Assembly (NCBI GenBank): GCA_965178125.1
Contig: OZ237756.1
Span: 744,001 to 808,000, forward strand
Reading direction: 5' to 3'
DNA from: Bilabrum cf. latius
Lineage: Eukaryota > Bigyra: Bicosoecida > Bigyra > Bicosoecida
Length of the DNA stretch: 64,000 nucleotides
Position 1 is the stretch's first letter. Each line of letters opens with the position of its first letter. Position numbers and translations under genes: made by a program. The notes beneath the pieces are model-generated. The model ran no database searches. It worked only from the letters and a program-made list of their open reading frames with translations, and was not told where the DNA came from. Below, one piece after another: positions 21,453 to 32,531 of the stretch.

Positions 21453-22065
21453 TTATCTGTGTCGTCAAGACATTGGGATTGAGGTCTGTGAGACGGCAGT
21501 GAGGGCTCCGCTGGGGAGGGATAAAGCGGTAGGGTGCAGGCAGGGGGAGGACAGCAGCGACGGAAGGAGGAGGGAAACGGGCCAGGACAGGGCGGGTGGG
21601 GTGGGGGTGGGGGGTGGAGGAGGCGACGGGCAACAGGGGCGAGGTCGGCCGAGGAGGGCAAGGCCGAGGAGAGGAGAAGGATTCCAAGATGAACGGAGGA
21701 TAGGGAGGAAGGGAGGCCCTGAGCGCGGTACCAGGCGCGTGGCGGGGACGACGAAGGGGCACTGACAGGCCCGAGCAAGCCAGCGGGCTCGGGAGCGTGG
21801 AGGCCCATCGGGTAGGGAGGGGAAGCGGGCGCAGCCAAGTGGATCCAGACCACGAGGCAGCAGGATTTCTGACGAGGGCTGACACGCAAGGGCGCGGGGG
21901 TGACAGCAGATCAGAATGGGGTTGGAATAGACAGGGAGGCACCGGGGCGAGCCTGGAGGCGCGGACGGTGCAAGAACAGAGGTAACGTGTACATTAGTGA
22001 CGAGTGTGGTTTAGCATGCGCGAGACGAGACTGAGCGGCTCAGTCGATTCGGGGCGGACTGTCCC
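21453..22065 (+). repeat. Split direct repeat A1 (family 1)
   Basis: A 613-bp G-rich repeat that appears identical to 37777-38389. It starts TTATCTGTGTC and ends GGACTGTCCC. A diverged copy is at 44659-45287. Open frames within it (proline-rich on the minus strand) are judged non-coding because they recur with every repeat copy. Confidence 0.85.
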
Positions 22066-22387
22066 GCAGCTATGGCCTCTGCAGCCACAGGATTCTCTGA
22101 GTATATCGTTCCGGTCAAAGTTGCGCTGCGCCGCGGACGCGCTGGTGAGGCCTTACGTCTACAGAAATACAGAAATACATTGTTGGGTAAAGATTCCACA
22201 AGCACCCAGATGCACCGTTGCCCCCGAAGGAGTTCGAGTGATCACCTGAATCCAGAGGAGTCCTCAAACAAGGACTACAAGACCCCCGACCCTTTCAGGC
22301 CAAAGGCCCCCCAATCTCAGCCTACACCGCCGAGTCCCCTTTATTCGCCATCAATGTGGTCCCCCACAAGCCCTCAGCCTGATGCCT

Positions 22388-25300
22388 TCACAGGGAGAAA
22401 GCATACAGGTGCGGAGCATGTGCCCGGCACAAAGCGCGGTCCAGTCCCACATCAGGGTCCCCTGCCGGGACCCACCATTTCCTCCTCCATGACCGTCTCT
22501 GCGTCTCACGGTCCTTCAGAGAGGCTAGCATGCACGCGCTCATGCCTTTGGCCCATTGCCTCTCTATGTCCCTTAGCAAGCCGTGGGGCTTAAACATCCG
22601 TCGCTGTAGCCGAGCGTTCGCATTGGTTGCCGCTATCAGCTCTTGCGTGGCCGTGGCGGCAAGAGCAGCCGCCGCATCGCCTCGCATCCACTGCCTGCAC
22701 GTCAGCTACTCCTGCTAGCGTAGCTGGTTCCTGATCACCTGCACCACTCGGTTGGCCAGCTCCTTGATAGCTGTCCGTTCCGATGACCGCGCAATCGTAC
22801 GCTCTATCCGAGTGAGTGCGTCTTCGACGATTGGCTTGGCCCTGCTGGTGTGCTCCAGCTTCTCGTCCCAAGGGTCCTGAGCGAGAGCTGTCTTCGCCCA
22901 TGCTTTCCGGAGAGAGGCAGGGGACCTCCCTCTATTCTGATCCGCATCATCGGGTTGCCACGGTCTCGTTCCGGCATGATGGTCATGCTCGGCCCGCTCC
23001 ATCTGCTCTACCGCGGTGCCCATCACTTGAAGGTTGGGCGTGCCCTGTTGCGGGTATTGTCCAGCTCGGATGCGCAGAATTCGTCTTCCTTGGTGGCCGT
23101 ACTCCTGCACCACCGCTGCTGTTGGCATGGCTCCTGGTCCGAAGGCATACCGTCCCTTCGTTGCGTACCGGTTAAGCATGACCACTCCGAGCGCGGCTCT
23201 CTCCCGGTCCCAATCCGACAGTGCCGGATCGTGCGAGCATCCCAGGCTCAGACTTGTGAACGATCGGTCAGCAGCTCCGGATTTGGATTTCCTCCACTTT
23301 GTGACTTTTTTTGCAGTCTCCTGGCATCCCAGCCAGTCCTTCGCGTCATCGATCCGTTGGGTCCACCCTGCCATCTTGATCCTGAATCCCAGTGCCAGCG
23401 CGGCCCCGAGTGGGCCTGTCTGTACTGGTGGTCCCTGCAGGAATCGGCCCTGGTGGATGAACCTGGCCGCAACATCAAGGCCCTTCTTCTAGGGACACTC
23501 GATCAGGTCCAGCAGGCCCATAGCAACACGCCCTGCTGCCGATGCCGTCAGCAGCTCAGTGTCCATCGCAAGGTTTGGCACGTATCGACCGCCTATGGTG
23601 AAGGGCCTTACCTGTGTCGATCCGCTGACAATCATCCAGCGCATATCCAGCAGGAATTTGTCCAGCATCTTGAGGACTTCCAGGTTCAGTTCCATCCCGT
23701 AGAAAACTTGGGAACCATATCCTAATCCTGACAAGGTGTCCCACCCTGTTGCACATGCCGCTGCCTCTGCTCCGTAGAATGCACTCGTGATTGCTCCTGC
23801 ATGGAGCAGCTGGGCGTGCAGGGAGACCGCCCAGTTGCCGTTCACCGCCGCTCGTGTGATGTCCCTGGCCGCCCGGTACGCCATCGCAATCCTCCTGCGT
23901 ACGTGGGGTGCCATATCAATTACCCAGATGTCTCTCGCCTGCGTCAGCCCAGCTACTTCATCTGGGCTGATCCGTACCGGTTGGGTCGAAATGAGTAGAC
24001 CGAGGTACAGGTAGGATGAGGCAAGTGGGATGGTCCACTCCCCATCCGCCTCTCCCGCGTCCGCTGCTCTGCATGCGACGCCCTCTGGCATGTCCCCAGG
24101 AATTGAGTCCCGAGCGTAGCCAAAGGCCATGATCGCTGTCTTGGTTCCCTGGCCCGATGCTGTCAGGGGCTTGATTCCCAGCTACATGCCCGCAAGTGCA
24201 AACAGGCTCTTGACTAGCTTCATGACCGCCACTGCTTCGTTCCAGTTCGACGTCAGTGCCACGTAGTCGTCTGCGTACCCGACTTGTCCACATTCAACGT
24301 ATCGTCCGGTGTCGGTCACGATCCTTTGATGGTGCCCGTGCTGGAGCCTCTCTTTCCGCAGCGTTTCCAGGAGAACCCCCATCAGTACCAGGAAGATGGT
24401 GGGAGACAGAATCTCGCCCTAGGGGGTGCCCGCCGTCTTCTGCACTCTGGTAGAGACCCTCCTGGTGAGTGGGTCTCGAACGCGGATGGCCACCTGCATG
24501 CGGGCCATGAGAAAGCGGACCGTCTGGCGTCCCCATCCTTGCTCCGTCATGATGGCCTCGATGATGTTCCACTTGCAACTGTCAAATGCTCCTTTGATGT
24601 CAAAGAATACCAGAAAACCTCCAGCACCCCTTCGTTGGGTAATCCATTCCATCACCGCTGAGTAGGCCTGCTGGCAGTTCTTGCCGATGCGAAATCCGGC
24701 CTAATCCTGGCCGAAGAGTCCGTGGTTTTCGCAGTACCACATGACCTTCTGGTTTGCGATGGTGCTCACGACCTTCGAGAGAGACGAGGTCCAGCATATT
24801 GGCCTGAATTCGTCGACTCCTGTGACTCCTGTGCCCTGCTTGCGCTTGGAGACCGGCCGCATGAACCCCTCCTGAAAGGCCTCAGGCTGAATCCCCGAGA
24901 AGAGTGTGAGATTATAAATGGCCCTGAGGAGGTCCAACAGAGCGTCACTTCGCCGCAGACACCCGTCCTCCTCAGAGCATGGCTAGCATTTGGTCAGCAA
25001 TTCCGCCCTGATCCCATCAGGTCCCACAGCTTTGTTGTGCTTGAGCTTGTCCAGTGCTTGATCCACCTCTGCGTTCGACCTGCAGAATAGGTTGAGCGGT
25101 GCCGCTGCCCTGGGCATGTGCGGCGCAATCCTGGCCATAAATCCGCCCACATCCGCACTTCCATTCCCACCTGCGTGAGAGAGCTGCTGTGCGTGTGCCT
25201 CTAGGATATCCTCGACGGCCGTAAGCACCTCTCCGCCTAGGTTCGTGACTGGTTCCAGTCCTGGTGCAGCTCGTTGCTTTCTAGAGATTGCATCAGCGAT

Positions 25301-28300
25301 CTATCGGTGGGCTTCCCTCGGACTTGCTGTTCCCAGCATGTTCCGCAGTGCGTGGCCCGTCCTGCGTGCCCCTCGCTCGGTGGTCTCGAAGATAGCCCGT
25401 CGATCATGGTCCAGGTTGGCAAGGAGCATCGTCCAGTACTCCTGTCCCTCATGGGCCTACTGGTTCACCTCTGTGCTCCCCCAGAGTGTTGCCTGCATCC
25501 GTCCATCTAGCCCCCGCTGTCGCTCTTCGAGGCGCAGGCTGGCTCGGCGATGTGCAGCCAAGCATGTTCTGGCCTCTGAAAGAGCTTGTTCCGTGGTTGG
25601 TCCCGCGATAAGGGCCTTCAGGCTGGCATGGGCTTTTCCCCACGTTTCAGCCCATCTCGTCCGTGCCGCCCAGGTCCTGCGGTGGCGCTTGCGTGACGCT
25701 TCCACGTGCCCGGCCTGGCCGGTGTTTGCCATTTGTCGGCCTGTCACAGTCTCGGCTGCTGCCGTGAAACATCCTTGCAGAAGCAGTTTGACGGAGGACA
25801 CGGCCTGCGTAACCGCTTGCCCTGCAGCCTCTCGGTCAGCCGAGGTTCCCGTCGAGCTTTTGAAGTCGCGAATTGCGTCGAGCACACAATGAGTGATGTC
25901 ACGGACTGCACTTGTAGCCTACCCGAATTCCTTGACGTAATAGTCCCAAACCAGGCGTTCTTGCTGCACATGCATGTCGGACACCCGTGAGTACGCTGCC
26001 CTGAAGGGGGCGTCATCGTCCTGCTCCGTTGTTGCTGGGACTGCAGTTGCTCGCATTGCCGGGTGCTCCACTTCTGGGACTGTGACCAGCAGGTCTGCAA
26101 TTACCCCCGTGTGGTCTGAATATGTGCCTGGCTCTTGAGCCACTTCACTGGACACTAGCTGCAGCTGCGCAGAAGAGGAGATGCAGATGGCATCCAGTGT
26201 GTTGCCTCCTCTGTGCGTAGGCCCGCCCCCTGCAGGTGCGCGGTACATGTCGATCATGCCCATGTCGTTCTCCAGATACCAGTCCATCTGACCAGCTCCC
26301 TCTTGGTCCCGGCCCTACGTCGGGTTGAAGTCACCGGTAACCACAAGTCGGTCCCTGGTGAAATTGCCTGCCGGTCCTTGACTCCGTCGCTGTCCAAGGG
26401 TCAGCTGGGGATCGACCACGAAAGCCTTGCCCAATACTGAGCCCCTTGTCTCTGCCCCGAGGGCAGCCCCTTGCGGTGGGTTGTAGCAGGCTATCACCGT
26501 CAGCATGCGTCTGTCGTGGTGCAGGACGTCACATACGAGGCAGTCCGGCGCATCCAGGTCATCATCTCCCATGTCTGCCCACCGTCTCAGTACGAAGCCT
26601 GAATCTCGTTTGACGGCGACGCATACCCCGTGTGGGGCTCCGTTTCCTGCCCTCGTCTCCATCGCGTACAGGTCCGGGACGTCAGTGACATAGCGTCCTC
26701 TAGCATCCTGTGTCTCCGTGCCAACAAACACATCGGGCATCTTGGTCTCCGTAAGGGCAACCTCCATCGCTTCGAGGTTCCCTTTGCGTCCCAGATTTTT
26801 GGTTGCAATCTTGACCTGCTTGGGCGGGGTCGTGTCCATGATCCTGATCTGATCCCAGCCCCCGCGAGTACCTTGGACGCCTCGTGGCTGATGTGCCGTG
26901 CTTGTCCCGGGGGCGACTAACCACACAGATTCTCGGTCCCCCACTACCGCATTGCGGTTATTGATCCAGGGGAAGCACTCCGGTATCCAGGTCCTATCGG
27001 TCCTCTGCTCATCCGTTAGCATCACCCGGAGAGCTCCAAGCAGTTCCGCCCCGGTCACTCCGTCCTCCCATTGGTCTCCTGGGCGGACTGATAGGACCAT
27101 GACCGGTTCCTCGTTCAGTTCCCCTCTCGTTGACAGCGTACGCACAACTCTGACATCCGCATCTCCTTCCTCCTCCCGTTGCTCAGGTCGCAGCACCAGG
27201 CAGGCATGCCTCCGGGACCCGTGTCCACCCGGCGGATTGATTCCTGTAGGGATGAAGACCTCACAGTGGGTGCGGGAGATGGCAATATTCATCGTGCCCT
27301 GGATCGCTTGGTCATCGGTGGCGTCCGAGTTGAGTCGCTCACACCAGTTGGCAAGGCTGGTCCCCTCTTTGTCGGCTGGGTGGAGTCGCACTGAACCCCC
27401 TCGCTGCTGTGCCAGGGCCATCACTGACAGTGTGAGTCCTCGCAAGCTAAGCCCGTGGATTCCTTCCCCTTCCTCGCCAAAATAGGTGCGGAGTGTGTGC
27501 ATGATGGTGGAGCTGGGGTCTAGGCCAGCTAGAACGGCGAGGGGGAGCTACGCGCATCCCTGCCAGCCTAAGTGCTCTGGCGGCCCGAAGAGGTTACCCG
27601 TGCCTACCACGAGTGGTTCAAATGCATCGTACGGAGTAGTCAGAAGCGCAGTTCCTCCGCCGCCGGGACTCCAGAGGCACTCGGCCACACTGTGTGGGAT
27701 CGACGTCAGGGTTTCCTGGAGGGACTTGCTTCCGGACGAAAATGAAAAACCGTGTAGCCCCGAGTCCATTCTCATACTCAGCGGTAGATCGGCTAGTCGT
27801 ACTGCGGAGTAGTGCCCTCCTGCTACCCTGACGCATCCTCTCGCCCCGATTGATCCCATCGTCTCAGTCGAACTGGGCAGGTGGCGATGTAGCGAGAAGT
27901 TCTCTCCTTGGATTGCGATGCTCATGATGGCCGTCCTCGTGATCTCTGCTGCGAGCGTGACGGAGAGCGAGCAAGGTAGCTCTCCCACCGAGACTCCGTC
28001 TGCAGTGTAGGTAGCCACCGCCTGTTGGATATACCAGGCTACTTGGGCCTTGAAGGGGTCGCTAGTGCGGCGCTGGGCTGCGGCCACCAGCGCCGCTGCT
28101 TCTTCTCTTGCGTGTGCCCCTGCATCGAAGTCTCTCGTGGCCATGTCCGACCTCCTCGCATACACCGACACTGACAGAGCTGCCACTACAGGAAGGGCAA
28201 GACAAAACCTAATCAGGGCTCGCTTATTGCCTCCAGAGATAGCCATGAGCCTGTTCCCGTGCGTCTCTGCATTCTCACCGACCTGCCTCCAGATGCGAGT

Positions 28301-30598
28301 TCCCGCCGGCACTCGCTCAGCGACGATGTTATCCGTTGTATTCATATTCATACGGACTCGTAGCAGGGCAGTAATCCACTCGTTCACCGTGTCTGGGAAA
28401 ACCAGATGGTCCTCCATGATCCAGATGGCCTCCGCAAGGCATTCTTTGGAGATCTCGGTCTCCTAGAAAGAGGTCCGGGTGATCTCCTGTGGGAGGCACA
28501 GGCGGGCGTACAGTCCTTGCATGCGTGCCATGGCCTTAAAGAACTCCGAGTCCACGTGGATCCCCAGTGCCTGGAGTGAATCTATCAGGCAGTATCCGTT
28601 GGCTTGTCTTGTGCGCTGCGGGATCTCCGTCATGTGGATAGAGGCTGCGTTCCCTTTTCCAACTGGTTGCCCCTGCTTGAATCGGTTGAGCCTCGCACTG
28701 TCGACTCCCCAGGTGCCCTCTATATCACCTGCCCTCTTGTCCATGTTGTTAGGCGAGAGGATGTGGAAGTCGACCTGTGTTGCCCGCGTTAGGGCGAGTC
28801 CTTGCGTCGCTGCTGGTGCCCCTGGCGGTAGTGCTGCAGTCTGTTGCGGTGGTTCCGTCGTCTACTACCGAGTTTCTGCAGGCTGCATCGCAGGTCCACC
28901 TCCGATCATGTTAGTGAACCGTCCGAACAATGTCTGAGGAACCATGCCTCGACCTGGTTGTTCCGGAGCAGTCACTGTTGCTCCCGGGGGTGTGTCAATG
29001 GCAGCCGCAGCCGGTAGTTGCTGTTGCATTGGGGCACGCTGGTGATCAGTCTGTCCCGTCTATGTAGTCTAGGTCATGGCAGTGCCTCGCCCGCGGCCCC
29101 TGCCTCGTCCTCCCCAGTGGCCACGGCCCCAGCCCCGTCCACGACCTCTCCCTCGGCCTCGTCTTCCTGATGTCGAGGTGCTGCTAGTGTCAGCGCCCTT
29201 GTTTCCCTTGAACGTCACTCCGTCGTGTTTGGGTTTCGGCTTGCTCCGCTTGCACGACTGGAACGACTGCAGAAAGAGTCTCGTTGCCTCCCGGAGGTCA
29301 TCGCTTACGAGCCACCAATAGGCGCGCTGGGTGAATGAATGCAACCTAGTCATCGCAGCAGAGATCACAAGGACCCCCACTAGTGTGAGAAGGACCTCCG
29401 TGGGGATGCTTCTCAGGATGTCCACCCAGCCCCCTGCGTGCGGCTGTGGGTCGGCCGTACTTGCCGCCTCCACAGTGGGTAGCATGTACCACATGAGCGC
29501 GAGGGCTCCAATCCTGCTCCGGTTTCTCAGTGCAGGCGTCATAACGAAAATCCAGGTGACTGGTATCACTGGTGATCTATACAAGTCCAAGGGCCATTCC
29601 CTCGGGTCAAGATACTGACTCAGCTTTGGGCACGTCCCAACGGCGCAGAGGATGACGAGTCCCATCATCAGAAGGGATAGGGCGATAGTTACAAGGGATA
29701 GCCCGCAGTCCCCTTGTTTCAGTCCCCTGTGTTGGTGTTGGATCCGCTTTTGGTCACCAAGTGCTTTGCAAGCACTCACTCGCAGTCGTCTGAGTTCCTG
29801 CATGTAGCGTCTCGTTGCATTCTCCTACTAGCGCCTGGCCCTCCTGGAGGTCAAATGCTGTGGGAAGCGCCTGCTCTTCGGTCCTCTCACAACGTGGGTC
29901 CACATAAACATGCCTCTCCTGCCCCTGTGCAGTGCCGGGCCGTAGGTGTAGCCGGGTGCTATCACTCCGTGGCCTCGAAGATGGCGGTTTCGTGGCATCT
30001 CGAAGAAGTACAGCTTATTGCCCAGCCTGTTCACACGTGAGTTCCGCACGTCCCGCTCAAATGTCAGACTCTGATATTCCTCAAAGTCGATAGATAGCAG
30101 GCGGGCTCCCATCCCGCCTTTGTTGTCAGCATTGTGGCAGACCACATATGGGGAGGTGATCGTCCCGTGCCACTCCTCCACTGCAGAGCCAATCAATAGC
30201 CTGCCGTCCCATTGCCTATCAGGACAGATGCAGTAGGGCTTGGGGTCATGAGGGCTAGCAGTGCTGCATGCATCCTCGTGGTCGTGTTCGTGTTGAAAGG
30301 TCCCCAGAGGACCAACGGTCGTCTTGTGCAACTCCTCCGCCGCAGGGCCGCTCGGGAGCCTGCAGTCCCATTGCCCCTCAGGGCGGCTGCAGTTGATAGT
30401 AGGGATCATATTCCCCACTTCGTCCCCAGTGCCAGTCTAAGCTGGCCCGGTGAAAGACGAGAGCTGTTCAAGCAGCTCTGGCGCACTTCTGTGCACCTCT
30501 CGCGCTTCAGGGAGCGCCAATTCCCAAACCCAGCTTACACACTGGATATTGGGCAAGACGGCAATTAATGCCGTGACAATGGCTTTAATTAAAGCCAT
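22388..30598 (-). CDS. LINE polyprotein: TM/RGG region, OTU-like motif, APE endonuclease, reverse transcriptase
   Basis: One frame of 2,736 codons ends in TGA and contains about 21 in-frame TAGs and no TAA or TGA. Domains in order: hydrophobic helices (about residues 290-430), an RGRGRG-rich stretch (about 475-510), NGYCLIDSLQALG (about 665) with GGHYSAV (about 930) reminiscent of an OTU-type protease, an APE endonuclease (about 1257-1500; VTGDFNP, NTLDAI, YSDHTGV) and an RT (about 1900-2150; FDIKGAFDSC, YADDYV). TAG occupies the Gln of TP-Q-GEILSP (24419-24421) and of D-Q-AGFR (24701-24703). The start at 30598 is a guess. The OTU call is tentative. Confidence 0.8.
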
Positions 30599-30634
30599 GT
30601 CGATCGCCTTTCCAGGCGATTTTTTTTTTTTTTT
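30579..30634. repeat. Palindrome plus hairpin and T15 run
   Basis: A perfect 20-bp palindrome (30579-30598) is followed by a 7-bp stem with a TTCC loop (30603-30620) and 15 T residues. It lies at the junction of LINE and YR element and looks like a factor-independent terminator. Its function in this setting is unknown. Confidence 0.6.
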
Positions 30635-30701
30635 ACGTCTAATCTTGGCGCCGACGAAATCCTTAGAGGGACCATTCACGGTGGCCTGGCTGCAAGAGGC
30701 G

Positions 30702-32531
30702 ATGGACGACGCATCTGGTGCGGCTGCATCACCTGCTGGTCGACCAAATACGTCTTCTGGGGACGCCACGCCTCGATGCCTTCGCGCGCCGGAATGGACT
30801 CAGCGCCGACTGGAGGACCTCACCGTGGCGCTCGCACCTATCAATCCCGATCGCCTAGGACCTGCCGAATTCGAACGCTTACAGCAAGTGATTCGTGATT
30901 ACATCACAGCATTTTTGATTGTGACTAACACGAACTTCCCCAAGCTGTCCACGAAGCTCGATTCCGCCTGCAAGGACATGCAGCTGGCCGAGGAGGCCGC
31001 CACGGGTGCTGATGCCGCATCACTGGCCGGGATCCCTCTGGGACAAGCCGACGACGACGAGGCTGCAGCTCTGGGCCATTCTGGGGGTTCTGCGATTGGG
31101 CGCGGCCCACTTCGCTCCGTGCTGGCCAACGCGTGCGCCCTCCTGGTGGACTTCTTGCAGTCCATCCATGTGAGCGCGCTGCCCGAGCTGTGCGGACCTT
31201 TGCCGGCAATTCCCGACGTTCATCGTGCCACCTTCGCAGAGGCAGCCAGCCGTATCTAGGCCAGGCTGCAGGTGGCAGCTCCGGCGCTCTGGGCTGAGGT
31301 CATCCTTCGCGGGCTCAAGTACGCGGCCAGCGCATCCTCCCCGCTCGGTCTACTCCACATGCTCGCGGCACTGGCCCCGCAGGACGCAGTCAAGGAGCTG
31401 GCTAGGAAGAGCGTGGACCTGTACCGCACACGCCCACTGGAGGGCGGCGCAGTCCTGCCGCTTCTCGTGGCCATGGGAGAATCCACCGCATTCCCCCGGC
31501 CCACGGCGGCCGCTCCCCCCGGTGAGACGGTTGCAACCGACGCTGCCCCCCCCCTGTACTCGGTCACGGCTGGTCTGCCCCCTGCCTCCTCGAGCTCCAC
31601 CCCAGGCACCTCCTTCGCCCACGCGACTGCGGCTATGATTGACGCGACAGGCTCGGCCCCTGCCCCGGACAGCCTCCTCGTGCGGGAGGGGGTTCGCGCC
31701 TTCCTCCGAATGGCCTTGGAACATGACCTGAAGCTGCTCACCCTGGAGCCTCTGCGATGCCCCGCCACCTTCTCCGACGTGCTGGCTACCATGGTGGACG
31801 CGATCTGCGGTGGTAAGGCGGCTGTGCGGGCACTGAAGGCCCCGGCAGCGGGCAAGGCCGCCCTGGCTTCCTTTGTCACCGCGGTGACCGCCCTGCAGGC
31901 CTCGCTGCAGCGCAGAGAGCCATTCGCAACCATTGGGTTGCTGCGGACCGGGCCGGGCAGGGGCGCGAGCCGGCTCGCGGCGGTGGTGCAGTCCATCTGG
32001 CTGCACCGGTCCTGTCAAGCCCTGGCGATGCGGCGCACCCTCATCGGCCACGCCTCCCAGCCGGGCGCCGGCCCTACCCGAGACCTGGTCATGCCGGACC
32101 TTGGCACGGTGGCAGAGCTGTGGACACGATCACGCGCCCTGGCCAGGATGGTTGCAACCATCGGGACCACCACTCCCACGGGGCAGGCGGCCTCGGTGCC
32201 AGAGCAGGTGATGTGCTGGGTGTTCGACACCGCGGCGAGCACGGAGCTCACCCCCGGCCAAAATGTGCTGCGGGCGGGAGATCGGCTCCGAAGCTGTGCG
32301 GAGTGGGCGGCGGGCAGTCGCTGGTGGCGCGATCCTGCCTCCGCGGCGTTGCCGTCCACGGACCTCACGCGCCTCCTGGCCCCCTTCTCCACGGTGCACG
32401 GGACTCCCGGTCTGCTGGTCGAGTGCATGCGGCGCGTGGCCGACATCGATGCCGAACCCGGCACGTCGCGGCGCCGGGCAGACGGCACCCCCAACCTCGA
32501 CCGCGACTGGCGGTCCATCTTTGGCGACTGA
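30702..32531 (+). CDS. gag: YR retrotransposon Gag-like protein, 609 aa
   Basis: The frame runs from ATG at 30702 through one TAG (31257) to TGA at 32529-32531. The protein is Ala/Leu-rich and helical, without membrane segments. Position, length and location just upstream of pol fit a Gag structural protein, though no canonical zinc knuckle is seen in this frame. The stop is followed directly by CTAG, and the same frame stays open into pol. This suggests programmed readthrough to make Gag-Pol. An antisense frame over the first part is considered fortuitous. Confidence 0.6.

Larger units (their letters stand above)
22066..30640 (-). mobile_element. LINE (non-LTR retrotransposon) nested in the YR element
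   Basis: An ~8.5-kb segment between the A1 repeat and the gag gene of the YR element, in opposite orientation. It holds one giant ORF with APE endonuclease and reverse transcriptase. The exact ends are uncertain. No poly-A tail is seen at its 3' side near 22066. A T15 run and hairpin lie near 30603-30634. Position implies the order PLV, then YR element, then LINE. Confidence 0.75.

Noticed and set aside
21453-21942. Long proline- and arginine-rich frames in the 613-bp A repeat (also at 37777-38266 and 44659-45029)
   Set aside because: They recur with every repeat copy, overlap in several frames and fuse arbitrarily to flanking viral genes, so they are GC-rich shadows.
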